Source: Methanoregula sp.
GTDB taxonomy: Archaea > Halobacteriota > Methanomicrobia > Methanomicrobiales > Methanospirillaceae
NCBI GenBank assembly: GCA_023228295.1
Contig: JALOBP010000018.1
Coordinates: forward strand, 1-37,555
Direction: 5' to 3'
DNA: 37,555 nucleotides
The notes under the pieces are model-generated. The model ran no database searches. It was not told the DNA's origin and saw only the letters and a program-made list of their open reading frames with translations. The first letter of the stretch is position 1; every line of letters begins with the position of its first letter. This document shows positions 25,824-33,734 of this stretch, one piece after another. A program made the translations under genes and the position numbers.

Positions 25824-26911
25824 GGTCCATTGTTGAAGAGGCACTTACGAGGGCGAGGGACGAGCCAGTCAAGTCCACGCAGAATAACGAAGACCTTGAC
25901 CAGATTCTCGCTGAGCTCAAAACTGAGATCACGGTAATCGGGTGCGGGGGCGGCGGGTCGAACACCATCTCACGCATGATGGAAGAAGGGATCCACGGTG
26001 CCAGGCTCATCGCCATCAACACCGATGCCCAGCACCTGATCCGCACCCACGCCGACCAGCGTATTCTCGTGGGCCGGCAGCGGACCCGGGGCCTTGGCGC
26101 CGGTTCCATCCCCCAGATCGGGGAGGAAGCGGCTCTCGAGAACGAGCAGGAGCTCCGTGCAGTCGTATCCGGTTCCGATATGGTTTTCATCACCGTCGGT
26201 CTTGGCGGCGGCACCGGTACCGGCGTCGCCCCGGTGGTTGCAAAAGCTGCCCGGGAAGAAGGCGCACTCACCATCGCCATCGTCACCCTGCCATTCGCGG
26301 CAGAAGGTGCCATCCGCATGGAGAATGCGGAGGCCGGCCTCGAACGCCTCCGTGAGGTTGCGGACACGGTCATTGTTGTGCCCAATGACAAGCTGCTCGA
26401 AGTTGTCCCCAAGCTCCCCCTCTATGCTGCCTTCAAGGTCGCAGATGAAGTCCTCATGCGGGCCGTGAAAGGTATCACCGAACTGATCACCATGCCCGGT
26501 CTCGTCAACCTCGACTTTGCCGATGTGCGCACAGTAATGGAGCGAGGCGGCGTTGCCATGATCGGTATGGGCGAGAGTGACAGCGAGGACAAGGCTGCCG
26601 ATTCGGTCAAGAAAGCAATCCGTTCCCCGCTTCTGGATGTGGATATCAGCGGCGCGACAGCCGCGCTCGTCAACGTGGTCGGTGGCCCGGACATGACCAT
26701 GGAAGAGGCGGAAGGTGTTGTGCAGGAAGTCTATAACCGCGTGGACGAGAACGCCCGTATCATCTGGGGCGCCCAGATCGATCCCGAGATGCAGAACAAG
26801 ATGCGGTGCCTGCTTGTGGTAACTGGCGTACGGTCGCCACAAATATATGGTCGGAACGAGAAACTTACCCCCAAAGTACAGAAACAGTATGAGATCGATT
26901 TTCTCAAGTGA
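25820..26911 (+). CDS. ftsZ: cell division GTPase FtsZ
   Basis: The 363-residue protein has the tubulin/FtsZ GTP-binding features: VIGCGGGGSNTISRM near residue 38, the signature GLGGGTGTGVAPVVA near 130, NTDAQHL, and the T7-type NLDFADVRTVM with catalytic Asp residues. It polymerises into the division ring. The length fits archaeal FtsZ1. Its start is coupled to dtdA (ATGA overlap) and secE begins 6 bases after its stop, the usual euryarchaeal neighbourhood linking division, secretion and transcription elongation. Confidence 0.98.
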   Translation: MRSIVEEALTRARDEPVKSTQNNEDLDQILAELKTEITVIGCGGGGSNTISRMMEEGIHGARLIAINTDAQHLIRTHADQRILVGRQRTRGLGAGSIPQIGEEAALENEQELRAVVSGSDMVFITVGLGGGTGTGVAPVVAKAAREEGALTIAIVTLPFAAEGAIRMENAEAGLERLREVADTVIVVPNDKLLEVVPKLPLYAAFKVADEVLMRAVKGITELITMPGLVNLDFADVRTVMERGGVAMIGMGESDSEDKAADSVKKAIRSPLLDVDISGATAALVNVVGGPDMTMEEAEGVVQEVYNRVDENARIIWGAQIDPEMQNKMRCLLVVTGVRSPQIYGRNEKLTPKVQKQYEIDFLK

Positions 26912-26917
26912 TACAAT

Positions 26918-27127
26918 ATGGAAATTTCAAAACCTGATTTCAAGACAGACGCTATCCATGAGGAATTAGTCCGTAAATACCTCCGGGTCCTCAAGCTCGC
27001 GCGCACCCCCACACGGGAAGAGTTCACCAAGATCGCAACCGTTGCAGCGGCAGGTGTCCTCCTTATCGGCCTGATCGGATTCATCATCTACGTCGGCTTC
27101 GAACACAAGCTGTTACTCGGGTTCTGA
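26918..27127 (+). CDS. secE: protein translocase SEC61 subunit gamma (SecE)
   Basis: The 69-residue protein has an amphipathic N-terminal helix (EELVRKYLRVLKLARTPTRE) and a single C-terminal membrane helix (AAAGVLLIGLIGFIIYVGF), the standard archaeal SecE form. It clamps the SecY channel. It lies between ftsZ and spt5 with gaps of 6 bases on each side, so the genes form one operon. Confidence 0.95.
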   Translation: MEISKPDFKTDAIHEELVRKYLRVLKLARTPTREEFTKIATVAAAGVLLIGLIGFIIYVGFEHKLLLGF

Positions 27128-27133
27128 ATTGCG

Positions 27134-27673
27134 ATGACTATGACACAGCCAACCCCCCCCGCACCATCAGGATCCACGGCACCGGCAGCACCTGCTGTCC
27201 CCGAGGTCTTTGCAAATACGATCTTTGCGATCAAGACTACTTCCAAGCAGGAGCGGACGGTAGCGGACAATATCCTCAAGGCGATAGAGACCAAGGCAAC
27301 GGATGTCAAGGTCACCTCCATCATCGTCCCGAACGAACTGCAGGGCTACGTGCTCGTGGAAACTCCCGAGAAGATGAACCGTATCGAACAGCTTGTCGAG
27401 ATGATTGCCCACGCGCGGGTGGTTGTCAAGGGCGAAACGAGTCTTGCTGAAGTCGGCCATTTCCTCATTCCCAAGCCGGTTGTTGCAGGTATCGAGGAAG
27501 GAACGATTGTAGAACTCATCGCCGGGCCTTTCAAGGGCGAGAAGGCGGTTGTCAAGCGTGTCGATTCCGCAAAGGAAGAGATCACGGTCGAGCTCTACGA
27601 GAGCGTGGTTCCGATCCCCATCACGGTCCGCGGCGACAATGTCCGCGTTGTCGAGAAGTTCTCGGACCGGTAA
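27134..27673 (+). CDS. spt5: transcription elongation factor Spt5 (NusG)
   Basis: The 179-residue protein has a short Pro/Ala-rich leader not typical of the core family (residues 1-24), the NGN domain (TIFAIKTTSKQERTVADNIL ... ELQGYVLVET) and a KOW domain (GTIVELIAGPFKGEKAVVKR). It works with Spt4 on RNA polymerase. In many Euryarchaeota rpl11 follows directly, but here more than 9 kb of accessory DNA intervenes. A T-rich run directly after the stop may terminate the transcript. Confidence 0.96.
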   Translation: MTMTQPTPPAPSGSTAPAAPAVPEVFANTIFAIKTTSKQERTVADNILKAIETKATDVKVTSIIVPNELQGYVLVETPEKMNRIEQLVEMIAHARVVVKGETSLAEVGHFLIPKPVVAGIEEGTIVELIAGPFKGEKAVVKRVDSAKEEITVELYESVVPIPITVRGDNVRVVEKFSDR

Positions 27674-27685
27674 TTTTCCTTTTTT
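27673..27685 (+). terminator. T-rich terminator after spt5
   Basis: ATTTTCCTTTTTT begins at the spt5 stop codon. It probably ends the dtdA-ftsZ-secE-spt5 transcript and separates it from the accessory island. Confidence 0.4.
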
Positions 27686-27772
27686 ATGAAGCGTAACAGC
27701 AGAGCGGGAGCTCCGATCTTCCCCTACTATATCCTGTTATTCGTGTCCACCCTGGTCTTTGTATTGTACTGA
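27686..27772 (+). CDS. candidate 28-residue single-span membrane peptide
   Basis: The ORF encodes a basic N-terminus (MKRNSRAGAPIFP) followed by a hydrophobic helix (YYILLFVSTLVFVLY). The positive-inside arrangement is what a real small membrane protein would show. The ATG follows a T-run directly and has no Shine-Dalgarno, so expression would depend on read-through from spt5. No homologue is recognised. Confidence 0.35.
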   Translation: MKRNSRAGAPIFPYYILLFVSTLVFVLY

Positions 27773-27787
27773 GGCCATGTGTCCGAA

Positions 27788-27818
27788 AGTATATATTGTC
27801 AACATAGCAATATTGACA
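27788..27818 (+). promoter_or_regulatory. TATA box plus palindromic operator of the GWCP operon
   Basis: AGTATATATT (27788-27797) is a good TATA box predicting transcription start near 27819. Between it and that start lies a 22-base imperfect palindrome (27797-27818) with arms TGTCAACATAG and CAATATTGACA, 9 of 11 positions symmetric. A repressor bound there would block initiation. The leader to the first GWCP gene would be about 120 bases. Confidence 0.5.
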
Positions 27819-27941
27819 CAAACTCAGGTACCTGTTGCCATGAGAACCACCACAGATTCTTAGATCAATTCTGTGTTCGGAATCGGAAAAACCTGGGGGA
27901 ATGATGGCAACGGTATCTGTTACAAAAGAGAAGGTATGCGT

Positions 27942-28682
27942 ATGGCGCAACATTTGTCTGAAGTAATTCGGGGATGGCTGGGTTGGTGCCCGAATCAGGA
28001 AATGATTCCTTTCAGGAAAAAGACCTTTAGTCAAGAGACGAATTCTTTCATCCCGCCGAAACCCGGCGTATACGTGAATGACGACGTTATTGTCAATAAT
28101 GGGAAAACCGGAATCTCACTGACTTATTTTATCGGTCTGCTAATCGCCATCATCGGAAGCATTGCATTATTTATCCTTATCATAAGGTCAGGATCTCTCC
28201 CCCAGGCCCGTATCCTGTTTTGGGTTCTTGCCCTGCCGGTAGTGATCGCTTTGGTTTACCGGGATCTCAGGAAGGCTCACCTTGAGATTTCTTCGGATAC
28301 TCTCATTATCCGCAGGTCTCTTCATCGGCCGGTCCTTATCCCGAAGGATACCATCTCATCCGTTGAAATCCGGCCTAATGAACAAGCCTTTTCGCTCCGG
28401 CTTCAGAAGATTCTGATAGTAATCCTGTCTCTCTTGTGTGCCGGTATGACCTGGCTACGATATTTACAAGTGGCAGCAGGGGAGATCACCGTTTCCTCCT
28501 TCTTCCTTAACCTTGGTGCCGATATCGGGGTCGTCCTGTTCTTCGTTGCATTCTATTATCATTTCCATATACGGGCGGATTACCCGGAAATGCTCGTCAT
28601 TTCTACGAATACACAAAGAAGGGTCACTATTTATGGAAAAAATCCTGAAAAAATTGCAAAAATGCTGGGGAAATCTGTATGA
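27942..28682 (+). CDS. GWCP-header membrane protein 1 (DUF1673-like)
   Basis: The 246-residue protein begins MAQHLSEVIRGWLGWCPN. Two hydrophobic hairpins follow, at about residues 65-110 (ISLTYFIGLLIAIIGSIALF) and 160-215. Between them is a beta-rich stretch (HLEISSDTLIIRRSLH ... IPKDTISSVEI) resembling a bacterial-type PH domain facing the cytoplasm. The header resembles that of methanosarcinal DUF1673 proteins, recalled rather than searched. Upstream in-frame starts exist at 27873 and 27936; 27942 is chosen because GAGAAGG lies 7 bases before it. Its stop overlaps the next start by 4 bases. The function is unknown. Confidence 0.75.
   Translation: MAQHLSEVIRGWLGWCPNQEMIPFRKKTFSQETNSFIPPKPGVYVNDDVIVNNGKTGISLTYFIGLLIAIIGSIALFILIIRSGSLPQARILFWVLALPVVIALVYRDLRKAHLEISSDTLIIRRSLHRPVLIPKDTISSVEIRPNEQAFSLRLQKILIVILSLLCAGMTWLRYLQVAAGEITVSSFFLNLGADIGVVLFFVAFYYHFHIRADYPEMLVISTNTQRRVTIYGKNPEKIAKMLGKSV
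27957..27995 (+). repeat. GWCP header repeat, copy 1
   Basis: The 39 bases encode SEVIRGWLGWCPN. Copy 2 is at 29695-29733. They differ at 5 of 39 bases, all synonymous. Diverged protein-level versions occur in the two other genes of the operon. Confidence 0.85.
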
Positions 28683-29680
28683 CATTGTTCCTTGATTATA
28701 TCAGAAAAAAAGTCGGCTGGTGCCCGAACACCAATGCCATTCGTACCGCACCGGTGATTCTTACCGTTCCGTCTGCTACAGCAGATGCTTCAGTGCCTGA
28801 TGGCGGCGTCGGGGGACCCGGACGCCTGGACCGTGGGGTCAACCTGGCGCTGGGAAGCCTGCTGATCCTGATAAGGAACGGTCGGCTGCTCTGGTTCTCG
28901 TTCCTGACCGGTCTCGTGCTTGCGCTCAGCCTCGTTACTTCCTTTGGCCTCCAGTACCTGTCCGGAATCAATCCATTGACGGGATTCGGTCTCGCCACGG
29001 GATCCCTGCCTGTCCTGGTTGCAGCGGGATCTTCGTTCTGGCTTGTGCTGACCTTCATGAGCCAATTCGTGGTTGCGTTCTGTTCTGTCATCCTCATGGC
29101 CGGGCTAATCTCCTGCGTTTCCCTCCTGCTTTCCGGAAGGACTGCAACCATCCGCGAAGGGATGTCAAATGCAGGGAATCATCTGCTTCCAATCACAGGC
29201 TGGGCTCTTGTGTATGCCATCGTAGCAACCGTACAGTTTGTCATCATGAACCTGTACCCGGGTGACCTGTTCCTGACAATCATCTCCGGCATATTCTTCC
29301 TTCCAATCGGGTTCATTACGCTGTTTGTCGTTCCGGTCATTGTCCTGGAAGGCAAAGGCCTTGCCGGTGCGGTCATGGAATCATTATCGCTTATCCGGAA
29401 GACATGGGGCGAGATTCTGGTCTGTTTTTTCGTTTACATCGTTCTCTGGTTTGTGGTGGCATTCGTTGCCCTGATTCCTGCAGTCGCTGTAGGGTTTCCT
29501 TCCGGCGACCCGGTGCTGCTTAGCCTCTCGATAGGCCTGTACCTGCTTGTCCTCATGATTCTGATAATGGTATACTCGACAACGGTTGGCATCTTCCTTG
29601 TTGGCCTGTACTCCTATGCCCGGACCGGCCGGGTACCGTTAATGTTTGAAGGAAAACCCGGTGTGAAAACGGTTGCATGA
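28679..29680 (+). CDS. GWCP-header membrane protein 2 (six-span)
   Basis: The 333-residue protein begins with a header variant (FLDYIRKKVGWCPN) and a Pro/Gly-rich linker (PDGGVGGPGRLDRG). About six membrane helices follow (near 65-90, 112-150, 175-195, 200-228, 248-275, 285-318). The segment VPVIVLEGKGLAGAVMESL followed by SLIRKTWGE resembles a loop found in DUF6159/GPDP-type multi-span proteins. It overlaps both neighbouring genes by ATGA junctions, so translation of the operon is coupled. The decayed gene at 30284-30699 is its paralogue. The function is unknown. Confidence 0.78.
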   Translation: MTLFLDYIRKKVGWCPNTNAIRTAPVILTVPSATADASVPDGGVGGPGRLDRGVNLALGSLLILIRNGRLLWFSFLTGLVLALSLVTSFGLQYLSGINPLTGFGLATGSLPVLVAAGSSFWLVLTFMSQFVVAFCSVILMAGLISCVSLLLSGRTATIREGMSNAGNHLLPITGWALVYAIVATVQFVIMNLYPGDLFLTIISGIFFLPIGFITLFVVPVIVLEGKGLAGAVMESLSLIRKTWGEILVCFFVYIVLWFVVAFVALIPAVAVGFPSGDPVLLSLSIGLYLLVLMILIMVYSTTVGIFLVGLYSYARTGRVPLMFEGKPGVKTVA

Positions 29681-30297
29681 CCATAACACAGTTATCTGAA
29701 GTGATAAGGGGATGGCTGGGCTGGTGCCCGAACGGGCAGTCAAGGGTATGCCATGTGGCAGGTGAGCCGGACGATTTCATGAACACGCCCTCCCAACGAG
29801 GACCGTTTATGGATTGTGCAACTCACTGGATCGAGCTGTTCCATAACCAGATGCTTCTCATGTCATTTTTACTATCCGTGACCGGTTTCTGGATGTTTGC
29901 AGGTATGATAGCGTGGTCGTTCCCGCTCTTGTTCATCTGCGGGATGATTACCGGGCTTTTGTGTTCAGTATATGTCGGGACCTGGTACTGGCGGATATTC
30001 AATGAGGTCCTGACTGAAGGGCCGGTCATTCTCCGGAACCGGTTTGATGCATCATCCCCGTATTTTTCGGGAATTCGTATCCTCGCACCCCTGGTTATCA
30101 TATCGCTGGTATTCATCGGCGCTGTCCCGGGAGTAAACCTTGCGATGATAAATGCAATTATCGCGGGAATTTGCGTAGTTATATTCTGGGGGCCGCTCAT
30201 CAGTACCTTGAAGTGGGAATCGGAGACTCACCGGGTATTGCATTTTGACGGTATGATCCTTGAACTGGAAAGGGAGGAAAAACATACAATTTGTTGA
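29677..30297 (+). CDS. GWCP-header membrane protein 3 (DUF1673-like)
   Basis: The 206-residue protein begins MTITQLSEVIRGWLGWCPN, identical to protein 1 over 14 residues. After an extramembrane region (about 20-60) come two paired hydrophobic hairpins (MLLMSFLLSVTGFWMFAGMI ... and RILAPLVIISLVFIGAV ...), separated by an Asn/Arg/Phe loop. The C-terminus is short and charged (LELEREEKH). Apart from the header it shows no clear similarity to proteins 1 or 2. Its start overlaps the previous stop by 4 bases. The function is unknown. Confidence 0.75.
   Translation: MTITQLSEVIRGWLGWCPNGQSRVCHVAGEPDDFMNTPSQRGPFMDCATHWIELFHNQMLLMSFLLSVTGFWMFAGMIAWSFPLLFICGMITGLLCSVYVGTWYWRIFNEVLTEGPVILRNRFDASSPYFSGIRILAPLVIISLVFIGAVPGVNLAMINAIIAGICVVIFWGPLISTLKWESETHRVLHFDGMILELEREEKHTIC
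29695..29733 (+). repeat. GWCP header repeat, copy 2
   Basis: Partner of the repeat at 27957-27995, with 34 of 39 bases the same. The codon changes are GTA/GTG, ATT/ATA, CGG/AGG, GGT/GGC and AAT/AAC, so the encoded 13 residues are identical. Confidence 0.85.
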
Positions 30298-30699
30298 CAC
30301 GGTGAAAGAGTATCTCGGCTGGTGCCCGCATGCAAATTTCCAGAAAACCCGCACTACCCCATGCACCGGCAGTTGCTACTGGCTTGGTCTGTGCCGGAAA
30401 GCGCCGGTACTTCGCACGGCTCCGGCAGTGCTCGTAGTCCTGCCGGACACTGGCCATCCAACCCAGCCGGATGACGGCGGGCCCGGTCGGATCCGGGACG
30501 GGATCAGCATCGCGTTATCCAGCACGAAAATATTATTCCACACCGGCAGTTGCTCTTGTTCTCGCTCCTTGCCGGACTTGTCCTGTCCGGCTTTGCGTTT
30601 ATCGTGGCAACGGTTGGAGGGATTGCAGCAGTCAACCTCACCACGTATTCAAAGACCGGCCAGATGCCCGGATCAGCTGAAGTGAACTCTCCGGTATAA
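30284..30699 (+). pseudogene. decayed GWCP-header membrane protein 4 (paralogue of protein 2)
   Basis: GGGAGG (30272-30277) is followed after 6 bases by ATA, where an ATG would give MQFVDTVKEYLGWCPH, matching the header of protein 2; the start codon seems to have mutated. The frame continues through PDDGGPGRIRDGISIALSS, aligned with the linker and first helix start of protein 2. Near 30540 the reading frame breaks. From 30541 another frame continues the homology (HRQLLLFSLLAGLVLSGF) to a stop at 30699. Only one of six helices remains. The first frame alone stays open to 30685 but its tail is not membrane-like. A GTG at 30302 could still start a fragment. Confidence 0.7.
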
Positions 30700-30734
30700 T
30701 TTTTTTAGAAAATATCAGAATCCTCCCCCCCTAT

Positions 30735-31607
30735 TTAGTATTCCGTCCAGTTTGTACAGCTTGTACCGAGGATTGTTGTTTTGCAGGACCGTGCCTGTGT
30801 CGTACTATGATAACACTCATTCAGTTTTACCGGCTGGTCATTTCCCGTTGTTTTCCGGACAAAATCGGCACCAGATATTCGCGTTTCTGAAAAAACAAGG
30901 ATACTCTGTTCCGAACTACAGCTACCTCCGCCTTCCGGGATCGTAATACAACGCATGGGATGTATTGTCCAGTGAGTTCCTGCATACAGCGTATTGTCAA
31001 ACAACATTTCCCTGAGGGGAATCATTGTCCGGTTATCAAGGAGGAAGAGATCCACACATGGCAGGGAATCGTACCTGATATTTTTCTGCCAGTTAACCCC
31101 CGTTGAAATCGATGCCGTCTGGTTTGGGATGCCCATGCCCGACAGCCTTACCTGCGGGAGTTCCATCAAGAATTCCCGGGGGGATACGGTATTCCAGGTG
31201 GCAAATTCAGGTTTAACTGATGGAGATGACTGAATATTCAGGGTTCCGCAGTTTTCCGGATCATAGCGCAGGTATGCTGTAACCATACGACCATCCCCAT
31301 CTTTTGTCGCGTAAAACGATACCTGTAGATCCTCAATGGTCTCATCCGGCGTGAGCGTGACCTGCATAGTGTGAAATACAGCTGAAGAATTATCAATACC
31401 GGTCCGGGTTACTATGATATCCCAGATTGCGCTCATGGTTTTTTCCTCGGCCGGGGGATACAGGCAGATTGCATCCGGCTCATGAGGGTTCAGAATAGTC
31501 TGAACCTGGTACAGTATTGGGGAGTAACTGATGAGGAAGAATATATTGAGGAAAATGACGAGGCCGGAAACTATGATAACCGGAGATATTTTTTGAGATA
31601 CTGTCAT
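30735..31607 (-). CDS. hypothetical membrane-anchored extracytoplasmic protein
   Basis: The 290-residue protein has an uncleaved-type N-terminal anchor (SPVIIVSGLVIFLNIFFLIS, residues about 8-28) and a single outer domain of about 255 residues with many beta-prone stretches (MQVTLTPDETIEDLQVSFYA, then TKDGDGRMVTAYLRYD). It has several N-glycosylation-like NxS/T sites and cysteines spread toward the C-terminus (CSSEQ, CYHST, SCKTT, SCTNW). No family is recognised. An AT-rich TATA region (31655-31670, minus strand) lies upstream with a leader of about 33 bases. The gene is convergent with the decayed GWCP gene. Confidence 0.65.
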   Translation of the reverse strand: MTVSQKISPVIIVSGLVIFLNIFFLISYSPILYQVQTILNPHEPDAICLYPPAEEKTMSAIWDIIVTRTGIDNSSAVFHTMQVTLTPDETIEDLQVSFYATKDGDGRMVTAYLRYDPENCGTLNIQSSPSVKPEFATWNTVSPREFLMELPQVRLSGMGIPNQTASISTGVNWQKNIRYDSLPCVDLFLLDNRTMIPLREMLFDNTLYAGTHWTIHPMRCITIPEGGGSCSSEQSILVFSETRISGADFVRKTTGNDQPVKLNECYHSTTQARSCKTTILGTSCTNWTEY

Positions 31608-32084
31608 AGAAAATCAACAACGAACTTTTTATTTTAAAAAAATTGTCCTTATAGCATATATAATTTATAAATCATTCATACGAGTATTCCAATAAAAGAG
31701 TGAATGATGAGATCGGAGATTTTCCTTTTTTTCGTACCTCATTGGCCGCATCCCGCGTCTTTGACGCATCAGTACAGAGCCCGGCTATCGCGATCACGTT
31801 CTTTTCGAACCCTTCCATATCGGTCTCCATCCCGTCAACCGTTGCCGGCCTTCCGGAAATCATCGCAGGTCTTTCCCTCACGGGGCCGTTACGTGAGGAT
31901 GGCGACTGTTTTTACGAGTTTGGGGTTTTCTGTTGCCATAAATGCCACTGCGAAAAAATGGGTGAACGGGTATTTGTGTATACATTCTGTGCCTGTGGAA
32001 TAATTCCGGCATGTTTGCAAATAAAATTAAAATATTAATAAGAATAATTATTTTATTGAACTCAGCATTTTTGGTGATGTCAAT
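31608..32084. other. AT-rich intergenic region with a doubtful short ORF
   Basis: The region holds the promoter of the minus-strand gene at 31607 and, at its right end, the promoter and GGTGAT Shine-Dalgarno (32073-32078) of the gene split by the insertion sequence. A minus ORF (31672-31881, 69 residues, rich in charged residues) and a plus ORF (31700-32038, 112 residues) overlap in opposite directions. Neither has a recognisable domain or a convincing start, so the stretch may be gene debris. Confidence 0.4.
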
Positions 32085-32104
32085 ATGAAAAAAATCGCGA
32101 TCGC
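32085..32104 (+). pseudogene. severed 5' end of an interrupted membrane-protein gene
   Basis: The ATG at 32085 follows GGTGAT by 6 bases and starts MKKIAI, then runs into the insertion sequence and stops at 32120. Joining this piece to the sequence after the right inverted repeat restores an open frame, MKKIAIALAIIIIVSF, a normal membrane-anchor N-terminus. Confidence 0.65.
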
Positions 32105-32121
32105 GGAGGCTGTTGCCTAAC
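32103..32121 (+). repeat. left terminal inverted repeat of the IS1182-type element
   Basis: GCGGAGGCTGTTGCCTAAC matches the reverse complement of 33784-33802 at 18 of 19 bases. The transposase stop codon lies inside this repeat. Confidence 0.88.
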
Positions 32122-33721
32122 CAAAAGCGTGGGCACAATACCCACAGACCCTCCAGTTAAAAGAGCGAGCCGTCAAATACCCGGCACTCAGTTCTGCCAA
32201 AGCCGCCCCGGCAATCCCTATAATTGTCTTTTTTCTGGCCACTATCGCCACTTTGAGTTTACTCGTCCACCCTCGTGCAATAACCGTTTTAAGATTTTGC
32301 GTAAGACAAATCAATTTCCACTCATTGTCACAGGGGGCTAACCCTCTGCGCTGAACCTTCCGGATCCCCCTGTTCTCCTTAATCCAACCAAAGATCGGCT
32401 CAATAATAGCTTTTCGTCGAGAATATTTCATTTTCATAGCGGGAGGTTCCATTCGGGTCTCCATAATGAGTTTCGAGATCGTTGGCGGCGTAGGTATTGC
32501 GGCATCAGAGAGAAGAAACCGGGAGCACCAATCGCCGAGTGCAGCAAGTGTGGCAGGACATGACGATAAGTAAGCCGGGCCGGCGCAAAGGTCTTCGAGT
32601 TCCAGCAACGCTCGTGACAACCCTTGGATTGAGAACAGCTCGCGTTCGCGTCGGGTAGAACAAAGGAATTCCAGAGGCAGTTCTCTCATAGCAACCGCAT
32701 TCTCCTCACACCAATATCCAGCGTCGGCAAGAAGCGTGAGATTTTTTACAGGAATGTCGGTTTGCCCTGCTACCGTCCAGAGTTCGTGCATCATGGGTAC
32801 CAACTGGTTATAATCGGCCGCTGAACTGGTCGCTCGTGATGCCAGGATTATGCCGTCCTGGTTCGCAAGTGCCTGAACGTTATATCCCTGAATATAGTGA
32901 GTCCGTGTTTTCATGATCGAACTGTCAGGATCCGTTGTGTTTGCAACCGATTCGGGAGACGGCTCGTCCTGTGGGGGCTTCGGTTTCCGGCCACGTTTTT
33001 TCTTTCCGGTCTGCGTTTCATCATCATTCCGGATCTTGATTTTCTCCGTTTTCTCTTCACTGCGGGATTGGTGTTCTTCATCTAACCTCTGTTTCGCCGC
33101 CCGGAAATACTTCAACCGGTCTGACCGTTTCCGAAACTGCTCCGGTAACTCGTCACCTCTCCGATCCACACCATACAACGCATCTTCCTCGGCATCCTTT
33201 GCTAGGATCTCGCGGATCCGGGCTGCTATTGCTCCTTCCAACTTCTCATACGTCATATTCGCATCCAGTGATGCATTGGCTTTCAGTTTTGTTCCGTCAA
33301 TCGCCAGGACTTTATTCGATATGAGACCCGCCGCATTCATCAGGCTCAATACCTCGACAAATGTTTTTCCTATCACCGTTCCATGCTTCTGAAAAAATCG
33401 CGATATCGTTGTGTGATCCGGGTAACTGTTGCGACTTACTATCCGATATCCAACGTCATACCGGCATTCCCGTTCGATCTCCCGACTTGAACGGGCTCCC
33501 CGTAAATACGAATAGAGCGATAGCGCCATCATCAACTCCGGCCGATAAAACGCTGCTCCTTGACCGTCCTCCCGATACGTTGCGTAGATCTCGCTTAAAT
33601 CCAGTACCGATACTACGTCTGTTATCAGGTGACTGGGATCATCTTCGGGTACCCAGTCGTTCATGTCAACCGGCAGGAGTAATTGCTGATCTATGTCACT
33701 GCCTCGGATATGATACATCAA
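32117..33721 (-). CDS. IS1182-family transposase
   Basis: The 534-residue protein begins with a DUF772-type region (VPEDDPSHLITDVVSVLDLS, then YRPELMMALSLYSYLRGARS) and carries a DDE catalytic core. The likely triad is Asp in VLAIDGTKLKANAS, Asp in LLADAGYWCEEN and Glu in RRKAIIEPIFGWIKENRG. A lysine/arginine-rich insert (GKKKRGRKPKPP) lies between the first two. It cuts and joins DNA at the terminal repeats. The frame is complete, and a second ATG lies one codon in. Confidence 0.95.
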   Translation of the reverse strand: MMYHIRGSDIDQQLLLPVDMNDWVPEDDPSHLITDVVSVLDLSEIYATYREDGQGAAFYRPELMMALSLYSYLRGARSSREIERECRYDVGYRIVSRNSYPDHTTISRFFQKHGTVIGKTFVEVLSLMNAAGLISNKVLAIDGTKLKANASLDANMTYEKLEGAIAARIREILAKDAEEDALYGVDRRGDELPEQFRKRSDRLKYFRAAKQRLDEEHQSRSEEKTEKIKIRNDDETQTGKKKRGRKPKPPQDEPSPESVANTTDPDSSIMKTRTHYIQGYNVQALANQDGIILASRATSSAADYNQLVPMMHELWTVAGQTDIPVKNLTLLADAGYWCEENAVAMRELPLEFLCSTRRERELFSIQGLSRALLELEDLCAGPAYLSSCPATLAALGDWCSRFLLSDAAIPTPPTISKLIMETRMEPPAMKMKYSRRKAIIEPIFGWIKENRGIRKVQRRGLAPCDNEWKLICLTQNLKTVIARGWTSKLKVAIVARKKTIIGIAGAALAELSAGYLTARSFNWRVCGYCAHAFG

Positions 33722-33734
33722 CCTTCTTTTACCT

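Noticed and set aside
31700..32038. 112-residue plus-strand frame left of the IS
   Set aside because: No Shine-Dalgarno or domain, and a minus frame of equal quality overlaps it; kept only as an intergenic note.
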